Positions 19,001-26,225 of a stretch of 64,000 bases of DNA are shown one piece after another. Made by a program: the position numbers and the translations under genes. The stretch lies in assembly GCA_004211885.1 (NCBI GenBank), contig SHBV01000002.1, positions 50,735 to 114,734 on the forward strand, given 5' to 3'. This stretch comes from Verrucomicrobiaceae bacterium (GTDB lineage: Bacteria > Verrucomicrobiota > Verrucomicrobiia > Verrucomicrobiales > DEV007). The notes beneath the pieces were generated by a model. The model ran no database searches and was not told the DNA's origin. It saw nothing but the letters and a program-made list of their open reading frames with translations. Numbering within the stretch: the first letter of the stretch is position 1; each line of letters starts with the position of its first letter.

Positions 19001-19903
19001 CTCGGCAGACTGGATGGATTTATTTATTTCTGCTTCGACTAATTTTTGATTTTTTCTTGCCGCAGATGTCTGTTTTTTGATCGATGAATTTTCCTTATTG
19101 AGTCTGACAGATTCTTTTTCGAGGGACTCAATAGATATTATAAGATCTTGTAACTCTGCTTCTCTTTGTTCGAGTTCTAAAATTTTTGTTTTCCTTTTCC
19201 CAATTTTTCTTTTCAGGGCATTGGATTTCCGATCTAGGACCTTATTTTTCTTTTTATACTTTTTAAGGTGTGCCTTTATTTCTTTGGGATTTTCTGCAGC
19301 ATTAACCTTTAATTGAAGCCTTGAATTTGTGTTTGTAAGATCAAGAATAGTATTTTGATATTCGACGATTTGCTTTTCTAATTCTGTTATTTTTACCTCG
19401 TCTTTATTTGTTTTTTGTATCTTTTTCTCTGGTGGACTAACTGATAACTTCTCGGTTTTCTGAACTTTTTTTCGTGTTTCAGGGGGCCGTGCCTTAATAA
19501 GTTTTGGAGAGGTGGGTTTTTTGGGTGAGCGAGCAACTGGAGCGATGTCTTTGGGGGCAGGCTCTTTATCTTTTGCAGCATGGTCCACACCTTTAACCGT
19601 TTCTTTGCTCTCATCACAAAGAAGTTCAGCTTTAAGTTTACCGAACTGAATTTGATCACCGCTGAACAAGGCCTTCCTTATGACTCGCTCTTCGTTCACC
19701 TGAGTTCCGTTCGGAGATCCCAAGTCGAAGACTTCGTATTGTCCTTCGGAATGAACAAAAAGAATTTCTGCGTGGAAAGGTGATACGCTTGGATGATCAA
19801 TGACGATTGAATTATTAGGATCTCGACCAATGGTTGTAAGATCTCCAATTAGTTTAAAAGGAATTATCTTTTTGGGAGATACTTTGAAATGCAATTTGGC
19901 CAT
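16079..19903 (-). CDS. Giant FHA-coiled-coil protein with GrpE-like C-terminal domain
   Basis: 1274 residues, no signal peptide. Residues about 20-95 form an FHA domain (TTIGRDPNNSIVIDHPSVS, HAEI, DLGSPNGTQVNEERV), the phosphothreonine-binding fold. After a basic, proline-rich linker, residues about 150-1130 are almost uninterrupted heptad coiled coil rich in Glu, Lys, Leu and Gln. Three copies of a block beginning LLE(E/D)IS(Q/K)LTAE recur 94 and 80 residues apart, a difference of two heptads. The last ~120 residues (EEIHNSLLAVLSSHNVE; ILSTVRPGYIC; STVLRRAEVKTSK) resemble the dimer-proximal and beta-domain end of GrpE. Likely a long rod-shaped scaffold reading phosphorylation signals. It lies between mutS and the peroxiredoxin on the same strand. 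Confidence 0.75.
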   Translation of the reverse strand: MAKLHFKVSPKKIIPFKLIGDLTTIGRDPNNSIVIDHPSVSPFHAEILFVHSEGQYEVFDLGSPNGTQVNEERVIRKALFSGDQIQFGKLKAELLCDESKETVKGVDHAAKDKEPAPKDIAPVARSPKKPTSPKLIKARPPETRKKVQKTEKLSVSPPEKKIQKTNKDEVKITELEKQIVEYQNTILDLTNTNSRLQLKVNAAENPKEIKAHLKKYKKKNKVLDRKSNALKRKIGKRKTKILELEQREAELQDLIISIESLEKESVRLNKENSSIKKQTSAARKNQKLVEAEINKSIQSAESAATKNIALANKETKTALEELEADVQQIKDAREAAKVLLVEKQKAIKTTESKYQETTNEYEKVRVIKEEIEEEFSELTDKFSSLQSDVEKVKELKKKNKFAAEKEAQELQKKIKQLSSDRELLSNQKKSLAKNIEQLTEDKNKFKDTQSKLDQAQKELKQKTEKIKCLDKDILTGQTENQKLEDLKTALELDIESYNKTLTDKVETESKLEAVKTSLDDLLSIKEKISEELSKLQSEFENVSAESKSIENKLAKSTQALSETHQLLESGKTELDHLVSSKAKAQDLLAEQELHLGKVQEEHNEINKVIKENNKISDELKEQNQLATIDLEESTKKTNDLKERLSREEGQLETIQQAIETNENQLNKGQEELKETLTTYDRLESETIELKENQLHLLEEISQLTAETTELESKQSDLKVITEELEEKKAQLSNTKELLEKHSAEFTSLDEKLEETHSHLLESQEELSQSQTANDALEAEIKEKKETQVTLLEDISQLTAEAARLDARTEELRKITDEFEERKEELTNLEEKTTETQTKLSQGQENLKETLTAYDRLENEIGEHKEAQLQLLEDISKLTAETADLETKKSTLKEISSELEEKQNALQSTTELIEESNANLNDLSEKLKETSSALLETTESVANYREEENQLNSQIKDLRERKIERDEIAAEVIDLNKEKERIEKHNAEFENAESKLNQVLEEYSEIKLEERKERVSLEETKREFQRLQNDIRNLATESRRLNDIRNQHEQISSELKARQEKISALKAEIEKLENLSSRLKEETNDYEVKAQKYHTVRNEIERLDARTGELGSLQTKLKKVRDQLQQSQKDKDSVEGEIKSLKDKKKTLSRAVSPEWGTVHLFGVSVIEQIDQLEKIILSTNKKGGAHLISSLEEIHNSLLAVLSSHNVELFSPQEKDKINTEDKDKIEIIDGPKGTKKNPVLILSTVRPGYICHNDGNGKSTVLRRAEVKTSKAK

Positions 19904-19960
19904 TATTAGTTACCGATATTTTTGGTAAATGATCATCCGTAAATTTGGGTGTTCTAATGT

Positions 19961-20560
19961 TTAGAGAGAATCTGCATTCTCTTGAAGATATGACACTACA
20001 CCTTCCTCGGTCGGTTGCATGTCGGGCTTAGTAGGATTCCAACCTGCCGGACAAACTCCAGCGCCTGAAGCGGTATGAATAGCAGCGTCAAGTAATCTGA
20101 GCGTATCATCAATGTCTCGACCTATAGGTAAGTTGTTAACGGTTTCACTTTGTACGATGCCGTCTGGATCAATTATGAAAGTTCCACGGAGGGCGAAAGT
20201 GGTATCTTCGTGAAGAATATCATAAGCATTTGTGAGAGCTCTGTCTTCATCGCAGAGGAGAGGATAACCGACCGATCCTATACCTCCTTTTTCAATTGGC
20301 GTATTGCGCCAGTTACTGTGCGATTCTGCATCATCAATAGAAATACCCAAGACTTGGGCATCTCGCTTTTCAAATTCACCTACTCGGTGATCGAAAGCGA
20401 TAAGTTCCGATGGTCAGACAAATGTAAAATCTTTTGGATAGAAAAAGAGCACAACGTATTTGCCCTTGTAGTCAGATAAAGATACTTCTTTTTCTGAGCC
20501 GTCAGGCATTACAGCGGTGGTCTTGAATTCAGGGGCGAGTTTATTTACAAGAACAGACAT
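19961..20560 (-). CDS. Candidate selenocysteine peroxiredoxin (AhpC/Prx1 type, in-frame UGA at peroxidatic site)
   Basis: Read through one TGA, the frame gives 199 residues from the ATG at 20560. Without recoding it splits into an N-terminal 48-residue piece and a C-terminal piece without a good start. The active-site motif is P42-K-D-F-T46-F-V-[TGA49]-P-S-E, where typical 2-Cys peroxiredoxins have P-x-x-x-T-x-x-C-P. The catalytic Arg ([13 protein letters not shown]), C103 and the resolving C170 (GAGVCPAGW) are present, so the rest of the enzyme is under normal constraint. Expected role: reduction of peroxides and alkyl hydroperoxides in the cytoplasm, with Sec49 as attacking residue and Cys170 resolving. 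A hairpin fitting bacterial SECIS rules follows the TGA. A single-base nonsense mutation or sequencing error is the alternative. Confidence 0.85.
20363..20401 (-). promoter_or_regulatory. Candidate bacterial SECIS hairpin in the peroxiredoxin mRNA
   Basis: Within the coding region, just 3' of the TGA, the mRNA can fold as an outer stem UCGCUUUC (20400-20393) against GAAAAGCGA (20371-20363, one bulged A), and an apical stem UCACC (20390-20386) against GGUGA (20380-20376). The loop is GAGUA (20385-20381). The loop G comes after 28 nt following the TGA, within the spacing expected for bacterial SECIS elements, which place a conserved G at the start of a small apical loop. This is a hand fold; energies were not computed. 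Confidence 0.7.
20414..20416 (-). other. In-frame TGA, candidate selenocysteine codon 49 of the peroxiredoxin
   Basis: The codon lies between TTT-GTC (F-V) and CCA-TCG-GAA (P-S-E), exactly where peroxiredoxins have the peroxidatic cysteine. The reading frame on both sides encodes conserved peroxiredoxin sequence without any frameshift. Confidence 0.8.
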
Positions 20561-20636
20561 ATAAAAAATAATAGTTTTTAAATTAATGAGGCCGATCATT
20601 TTGGTCTACAGAGTGATGATAATGCAACAAAACTCG

Positions 20637-20649
20637 TGAGAATTTCTCA
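20637..20649. promoter_or_regulatory. Palindrome upstream of the peroxiredoxin, possible operator
   Basis: TGAGAA-T-TTCTCA is a perfect 6-1-6 inverted repeat, 77 bp upstream of the peroxiredoxin ATG. Its size and 1-nt centre recall Fur/PerR-type operators, which often control peroxidase genes. The base sequence is not a match to a known consensus, so this is only a candidate. Confidence 0.3.
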
Positions 20650-20733
20650 TTCTGTTAAGCAATACGTTCTGGCTTTGGATGTTATGAATCCAGAGCCGCA
20701 AATTTAGCCTGATATGTCTGCTTTGAGATGTTA

Positions 20734-21489
20734 TTAAGCAGCAGGAATGCTGAGCCAGAAAACAGTCGTATTATCAGCACTGTGAACTCCTAAATTGATT
20801 CCCATTTGGCTAGATAGAACAGCAGCTGTAGTCAGTCCAATTCCGAAATGTGAACTGTCCTTTGAACTATAAAAAGGGTGCCAAATTTGTTCCAGTTTAT
20901 CGGTAGGTATAGTGGCTCCAGAATTTTTAACTAAAATATCCACACAATTTTCTTCGATTGAAGAGAATTCACCTGGATTATGGATTTCCATGGATGCTTT
21001 TCCGTTCGCTTCGCTAGCTGCATCGGATGCATTTGCCATTAATTCGGACAGAACGTTTTTTAGACGTGATGGATCCGCATTTACTTTAACCACTTGTCCT
21101 GGGCATTGTATATTTATTGGAATGTCCTTCTTATCAAAGGGTTCTCTGAGGTTATCTTCCAGCATCGGAATGAATTCAGCTAATAGCAGTTCTTGCTGAC
21201 TAATTTGGGAACAGCCACCCGCTGGAAGAATTCGTTCAGACAAATCAGATGCATTGTTAGCTGCCTCTTTCATGTGGCTGATATTTTCTATAACTGTCTC
21301 ATCTAGAGCCTCATCCATCATTATTAGACTGGAAAAACCTTGAATGACTGCGAGTAGATTATTCAGCTTATGAGTCATACCCCTAAGCAGAAGGGCATAG
21401 AATTCGGAATTGCCTTGGTCTAGTGGGGTAAATTGATCAGCAAAAGTGAAATTAGATTTTCGAGTCACAACGCCCATTGTATTTTCCAT
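20734..21489 (-). CDS. Histidine-kinase-like protein (HisKA/HATPase_c), no sensor or receiver visible
   Basis: 251 residues from the ATG at 21489 (in-frame upstream extension to 21528 is less likely; an ATG at 21477 is another option). Residues 36-52 contain LRGMTHKLNNLLAVIQGFSSL, with His40 at the position of the phospho-accepting His of a HisKA-type helix. The ATP lid region follows: ELMANASDA (N box), DILVKNSGATI (G1-like) and FGIGLTTAAVL (G2). No transmembrane segment, sensor or receiver domain is visible, so it may be a cytoplasmic kinase or a PAS-less stress kinase. No response regulator is adjacent. It is 173 nt upstream of the peroxiredoxin on the same strand, so a link to redox control is possible but unproven. 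Confidence 0.75.
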   Translation of the reverse strand: MENTMGVVTRKSNFTFADQFTPLDQGNSEFYALLLRGMTHKLNNLLAVIQGFSSLIMMDEALDETVIENISHMKEAANNASDLSERILPAGGCSQISQQELLLAEFIPMLEDNLREPFDKKDIPINIQCPGQVVKVNADPSRLKNVLSELMANASDAASEANGKASMEIHNPGEFSSIEENCVDILVKNSGATIPTDKLEQIWHPFYSSKDSSHFGIGLTTAAVLSSQMGINLGVHSADNTTVFWLSIPAA

Positions 21490-21583
21490 AAAAAATATAA
21501 GTTTCCACAAATTAGTTGTTCGTAGCATTTTAGCCAGTCGAAAATATAGAAAAATTCAGGCTCAGAATAAAGCCCTCAATAGT

Positions 21584-22405
21584 TCATACAATTCGAATTT
21601 CATGTGCTGCTGAAATTTCCAGTATTTCGGAGCCCTTTCCCGGCTCGGGAACAGTTTTGAGTATGAGTTCACCCTCTTCACCAAAACCGCTTGTATTGCC
21701 TAAAACTTTTTTGCCGTTTGGAAGTGTAACTTGAATATTTTCACCTTGAATTACACTCAATTCTTCAATTTGATTAAGGATGGAACTAAAATTATTTTTG
21801 CATTGTTCAATCTCATTATGAATTGCAAACAATACAGATTCGGCAATTTGCTCTCGTCTAAGAGGCTCTTCATCATTCTCTATGCACAATGAAGTTCCAG
21901 GAACGAGGAATTGAGGGTTCAGATCTTTAGAGACTGAATTAACATTAATACCGATGCCGATGATTACTGCGCCAGTAGTAGTAGTAGATGGATGACTTTC
22001 AACTAGGATGCCAGAAACTTTCTTGTTCTCAATGTAAATGTCATTGGGCCATTTGATCTTTGGGTCGAATCCAGTACGCAGAGCCTTACAGATTCCTAGA
22101 GCAGCAGCATGAGTGAGTCGGCTCCAATGTGCTTGAGTCAAATCTGGACAGATTGCTATTGAAAATAGTAAGTCCTTTGAGCATGGAGATTCCCATTTTC
22201 CCCCCCTTCGTCCCTTCCCATCACTTTGCCATTCAGTGAAAAGAACGAGTCCTTGATTGATCAATTCCGGATTTCTTTTGATTATATCATGTGCCTCCGC
22301 ATTAGTTGATGCGCATTTGTCGAGGCTCTTTATGGACCAAAAAATACCTTTATCCGACAGATGATTTGATATTTCAGCAACATTGAGCTTCTTGAGATTA
22401 CTCAT
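21584..22405 (-). CDS. birA: Biotin--[acetyl-CoA carboxylase] ligase
   Basis: 273 residues without a DNA-binding HTH, so a monofunctional BirA. Biotin-ligase landmarks are visible: SLDKCASTNAEA (S-T-N motif), TEWQSDGKGRRGGKWESP (the flexible biotinyl-AMP loop G-R-G-R-R/G-R-R-G variant), KWPNDIYIENKKVSGILVES and GIGINVN. The C-terminal SH3-like domain includes GNTSGFGEEGELIL. It activates biotin as biotinyl-AMP and transfers it to biotin-dependent carboxylases. Its ATG overlaps the stop of nadC by 4 nt, an operon arrangement (nadC-birA) common in bacteria. Confidence 0.93.
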   Translation of the reverse strand: MSNLKKLNVAEISNHLSDKGIFWSIKSLDKCASTNAEAHDIIKRNPELINQGLVLFTEWQSDGKGRRGGKWESPCSKDLLFSIAICPDLTQAHWSRLTHAAALGICKALRTGFDPKIKWPNDIYIENKKVSGILVESHPSTTTTGAVIIGIGINVNSVSKDLNPQFLVPGTSLCIENDEEPLRREQIAESVLFAIHNEIEQCKNNFSSILNQIEELSVIQGENIQVTLPNGKKVLGNTSGFGEEGELILKTVPEPGKGSEILEISAAHEIRIV

Positions 22406-23259
22406 TTTTGTTCGAAATCCATTGCAAGATCAATGGCTTTAGCAGAGTGAGTTAGTGCACCTACCGAGATACGATCGACACCCGTCTTGGCAATTTCCAT
22501 GACCGTTTCAAGATTAATTCCACCGCTAGCTTCAAAAAGTACAGAGCCGCTTGATAGCTGAATTGCCTCAGATATTTGTTCTTTGGACATGTTATCCAGC
22601 ATGATCACATCAATGTGTTTTAGACTAAGAAATTCAATGACTTGAGAAATTTTATCAGCCTCTAGTTCAACCAATGTATCAGGATATGTTTCCTTAAAAT
22701 TATTAATCATGGCTTGCAGTGATTCCATTTTCATATCCGCAGCAAAATGATTATCTTTGAGCATAGCCATATCATAGAGACCGTGCCGGTGATTATATCC
22801 TCCACCTGCTACTACCGCAGCTTTCTCAAGCACGCGCATTCCAGGAATGGTTTTACGAGTATCGAGTATTTTGGCTTTGGTGCCCGCGATTGTATCAACG
22901 TATTTTCTAGTAAGAGTTGCAATCCCTGAAAGGCGTTGAAGAAAGTTAAGAGCAGTACGTTCAGCAGTAAGAATGCCGCGGGCAGGTCCAGTAGCAACGA
23001 TGATAGCTTCACCAGCAATTACAGATTTTCCTGAAGGGATTCTGACTTTTACTTTAATTTCTGGATTTACTTTATTGAAGACTAGAGCCGCGATCTCTGA
23101 ACCAGATATGATACAATTCTCTCTGGCAATGATTTTACCACAAGCATTAGCGGTTTCGGGAATAAAAAAATTTGAGGAAATATCACCTCTTTGACCGAGA
23201 TCTTCCTGAAGTGCTAATTCAATGATAGAATTTGTTAATGAATTATTATCGGAATTCAT
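22402..23259 (-). CDS. nadC: Nicotinate-nucleotide pyrophosphorylase (carboxylating)
   Basis: 285 residues, normal length. Quinolinate phosphoribosyltransferase features include LNFLQRLSGIATLTRKYV, KILDTRKTIPGMRVLEKAAVVAGGGYNHRHGLYDMAMLKDNH, VELEADKISQ, VIMLDNMS and VLFEASGGINLETV. The enzyme converts quinolinate and PRPP to nicotinate mononucleotide, CO2 and PPi in de novo NAD synthesis. Overlaps birA by 4 nt downstream. No nadA or nadB is in the window. Confidence 0.96.
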   Translation of the reverse strand: MNSDNNSLTNSIIELALQEDLGQRGDISSNFFIPETANACGKIIARENCIISGSEIAALVFNKVNPEIKVKVRIPSGKSVIAGEAIIVATGPARGILTAERTALNFLQRLSGIATLTRKYVDTIAGTKAKILDTRKTIPGMRVLEKAAVVAGGGYNHRHGLYDMAMLKDNHFAADMKMESLQAMINNFKETYPDTLVELEADKISQVIEFLSLKHIDVIMLDNMSKEQISEAIQLSSGSVLFEASGGINLETVMEIAKTGVDRISVGALTHSAKAIDLAMDFEQK

Positions 23260-23375
23260 TTGCCGATAGGAATTAAACTTAATTTATGTGAAAATACATG
23301 ATCCTGACTCATCGGATCAGTCGACATTCATATCATTGTTCCTGGTAACTGAATCAGCGATTTAAGAGTCACCGG

Positions 23376-23552
23376 CTAATCGCCATAATTTTTGCCTTTT
23401 CCTGCCTTTATCATTAACCAAATCAATGCAGCTGAAACTACAAAGAAAATAGCAGATGCCCAGGGAAAGAACGTGCCCGGTTCAAAAACGGCGTTAGGCG
23501 CAGTAGCATCTATGGCTTTTTGTTTTATGTTGGCAATCAATAGAGGGTCCAT
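23376..23552 (-). CDS. Small single-span membrane protein, 58 residues
   Basis: An ATG at 23552 opens a 58-codon frame ending in TAG: a charged N-terminus (MDPLLIANIKQKAIDATAPN), then FFPWASAIFFVVSAALIWLMIKAGKG with one clear transmembrane helix, then a short basic tail. It fills most of the gap between nadC and serS on their strand. Codon use looks ordinary and no good ribosome-binding site is seen, which is common in this window. I do not recognise a family. Confidence 0.5.
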   Translation of the reverse strand: MDPLLIANIKQKAIDATAPNAVFEPGTFFPWASAIFFVVSAALIWLMIKAGKGKNYGD

Positions 23553-23641
23553 TTTTATCAGGAATTTATATTTTCAATAGTGCGTTAAGATGAGCCAATG
23601 TCCAGTAAGTTATGTTATAGATTGTGGGGAATCAAAGCATT

Positions 23642-24928
23642 TTACGTTTCTGTATTTTTAATCAGATCACTTCCAAAGTAGGGTCTCAGGGCAGTAGGTA
23701 TTTCAATACTACCATCTGCTTTTTGATAAGTTTCAAGTAATGCAACGTAAAGTCTTGGCAATGCGGTTCCAGAACCATTCAAAGTATGTGCAAAACGGTT
23801 CTTACCTGTTTCTGAATCCTTAAATCGTAATTTCATTCTTCGTGCCTGATAATCTTCAAAGTTTGAACAGCTTGAAACTTCAAGATATTCATTCTGTCCT
23901 GGTGCCCAGACCTCAAGATCATAAGTCTTAGCAGAGCTGAATCCAAGGTCTCCAGTGCACAGTTCAATGCGCCTATAATGTAGTCCCAAAGATTCGAGGA
24001 TATATTCAGCATCGCCCGTCAAGGATTCCAACTCCTCATAAGATGTGTCTGGATGAACAATTTTAACCAATTCGACTTTATCAAATTGGTGCATTCGTAT
24101 GAGTCCTCTAGTGCCTGTTCCAGCGGATCCGGCCTCGCGGCGAAAGCACGGAGTATAAGCAGTATACTTAATAGGCAAGTCATCTTCAGAAAGTATCTTG
24201 TCCCGTTCGAGATTAGTCACAGGGACCTCTGCCGTGGGTGCAAGAAAGAGCTGATTATTTTCAATTCCATACATATCCTCTTCGAACTTGGGTAGCTGGC
24301 CAGTACCGATCATACAGTCTCTTGCTACAACGAATGGAGGACTAATTTCGGTGTAGCCATTTTTTGATGTTTGTTGATCGAGGAGGAATTGAATCAATGA
24401 GCGTTGTAATTTGGCTCCATCACCTCTGAAAACTGCAAAACCACTACCAGCTACTTTGGAGCCAGCTTCAAAGTCAATTAGACCGAGTCTCTCGGCAATT
24501 TGAACATGATTTTCTAATTCATCATGGTGATCTTTTTTTTCTCCACTTTCCTTGATTAACGGATTTGCATTTTCATCATCTCCTACAGGACAATTTTCGT
24601 GAGGTGTATTAGGTAATGATAAGAGTAGATCGTCCTGATTTTTATCCGCTTCTTCGACCTGATCACTTAGGTTCTTGAGCTCGGTTCCGATGTTCTTAAC
24701 TTCAGCTTCTATTTCGGAAGTATCTTCCCCGGCTTTCTTTTTGCTGCCAATTTCTTTTGATTTGGAATTTCTTTCTCCTTGGAGTGACTGTTTTTTAGTT
24801 TCAAGGTGTCTTCTTTTTTCGTCACACTTCAAAAGCGCGTCAATGAGTTCAGAAGCATTTCCTCCGCGATTGCGGATTCTTGCTTTGATAAGTTCTGGTT
24901 CTTCGCGTATGCGCTTTATGTCAAGCAT
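23642..24928 (-). CDS. serS: Serine--tRNA ligase
   Basis: 428 residues. N-terminal long antiparallel coiled coil for tRNA binding (about residues 25-105), then class II aminoacyl-tRNA synthetase motifs: GYTEISPPFVV, AVPVTNL (TAEVPVTNLERDKILS), FRREAGSAGTGTRGLIRMHQFDKVELV (motif 2) and the end LNGSGTALPRLYVALLETYQKADGSIEIPTALRPYF (motif 3). It charges tRNA-Ser; the same enzyme would also serylate tRNA-Sec, the first step of selenocysteine synthesis, which is relevant to the two UGA genes in this window. Divergent from the spermidine-synthase-like genes. Confidence 0.97.
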   Translation of the reverse strand: MLDIKRIREEPELIKARIRNRGGNASELIDALLKCDEKRRHLETKKQSLQGERNSKSKEIGSKKKAGEDTSEIEAEVKNIGTELKNLSDQVEEADKNQDDLLLSLPNTPHENCPVGDDENANPLIKESGEKKDHHDELENHVQIAERLGLIDFEAGSKVAGSGFAVFRGDGAKLQRSLIQFLLDQQTSKNGYTEISPPFVVARDCMIGTGQLPKFEEDMYGIENNQLFLAPTAEVPVTNLERDKILSEDDLPIKYTAYTPCFRREAGSAGTGTRGLIRMHQFDKVELVKIVHPDTSYEELESLTGDAEYILESLGLHYRRIELCTGDLGFSSAKTYDLEVWAPGQNEYLEVSSCSNFEDYQARRMKLRFKDSETGKNRFAHTLNGSGTALPRLYVALLETYQKADGSIEIPTALRPYFGSDLIKNTET

Positions 24929-25205
24929 AGGGCTGGAGTGGGCGTAAAAGAAAAATAGGGAAAGGACATTGACTTTGATCCGATTAAATATCCAGCAATT
25001 ATTAACTATATTAGTTCTTCTAGCTTACGTCGATTTTTGTATATTTCCCCGATAATTTTTGATTTCTTTAATGTATTCCGTTTGTTTTTTTCAGGTTTTA
25101 TGTCCAGAAAACATTCACAAATCAATGACTATGGAAGTTGTTTTTTTTCCAGAAGTAGGGTAATTGCCATTCTTGTCAGACGAACCGACATTTTCCGGAC
25201 GACAC

Positions 25206-26225
25206 ATGAATAGGGCTTTTCTTATTCTCGTGGGCACGTTATCAGGCATTGCGGCGGCAATGAATTCGGTCGCCTCTTCAGGAAAAGCACCTACTATTTT
25301 AAGTCTTTTGGGAACCATTTTCCTCTGTGCTCTTTGCGGAGCTGTTTTGTTTCCTTTGTTGAGGATGTTTTTGGTTCGAATTGCAAATGGAATAGGGACT
25401 AGCGAATTTGCCTTGAAAAGATATGAGGCAGCTAGTGCATGGCCCTTTTCTATTTTTCTTCTGTCATTTCTGGGAGCATTTGGCGTGCAGTTTAATTTTA
25501 TCAGCACAGGAGCTCTTTGGTGTCTTTTCTTATTTGCTCAGTGGTATTGTCTGAACCGTTGCACTGATGGGAAGATTGGACAAAATTTATTACAATCACG
25601 GTCGACTCTGGCTGTATTATTCATGCTGTCAGGAGTCGCCGCATTGATTTATCAAGTCGTATGGCAGAGGCTCCTATTTACCTTGTTCGGAGTTAACATT
25701 GAATCTGTTACTTTGATCGTATCTATTTTTATGTTTGGATTAGGCGTCGGAGCCATTGTCGGAGGTTGGTTATCGGACAAGTTTTCCAAGGCCCTTCCTG
25801 AGCTTTTCCTTTGGATTGAAATAGGAATTGCAATCTTTGGATTCGTTAGTGTTCCTCTGATTCATTATGTGGGAAATGCTGCTTCTGGTCTGAACACATC
25901 AGGCATGGCGGCAGTAATCTATTTGTTACTTTTCTTTCCCACATTATGTATGGGCGCAACATTGCCAATCCTGGTCGCTTATCTGCACCGAGGAAAGGCA
26001 AAGTTAGGTTCATCCGTGGGACTTCTTTATACTTTTAATACGGCAGGTTCCGCCTTGGCCTGCTTTTTGACTGTCGGGGTTCTTTTCCGTTTCTTTGGTC
26101 TTACAGGCTCTGTTTGGTTTGCGGCTAGTTGTAACTTAATGACCGGTCTTTTGGTTTTTATTTATTGTAAAAAAAATTCACATAAGGATAACCCAGACCC
26201 TACAAATAAACATGTTATCCAATAA
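25206..26225 (+). CDS. MFS-like membrane half of a spermidine-synthase-type system
   Basis: 339 residues if started at the ATG at 25206 (a TTG at 25164 would add 14). About eight hydrophobic helices are visible, including LVGTLSGIAAAMNSV, LSLLGTIFLCALCGAVLFPLL, and the block LFMLSGVAALIYQVVWQRLLFTLFGVNIESVTLIVSIFMFGLGVGAIVGGWLSDK (read in parts), the start signature of fused MFS/spermidine synthases. No methyltransferase-like fold is present; it ends after the helices with a lysine-rich tail. It overlaps the next gene by 14 nt in another frame, so both are translated from one message. Confidence 0.7.
   Translation: MNRAFLILVGTLSGIAAAMNSVASSGKAPTILSLLGTIFLCALCGAVLFPLLRMFLVRIANGIGTSEFALKRYEAASAWPFSIFLLSFLGAFGVQFNFISTGALWCLFLFAQWYCLNRCTDGKIGQNLLQSRSTLAVLFMLSGVAALIYQVVWQRLLFTLFGVNIESVTLIVSIFMFGLGVGAIVGGWLSDKFSKALPELFLWIEIGIAIFGFVSVPLIHYVGNAASGLNTSGMAAVIYLLLFFPTLCMGATLPILVAYLHRGKAKLGSSVGLLYTFNTAGSALACFLTVGVLFRFFGLTGSVWFAASCNLMTGLLVFIYCKKNSHKDNPDPTNKHVIQ

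Noticed and set aside
17396..19316. Several plus-strand frames of 60-85 codons opposite the coiled-coil gene
   Set aside because: Ser/Phe/Leu-rich shadows of Glu/Lys-rich codons on the other strand; no independent coding signal.
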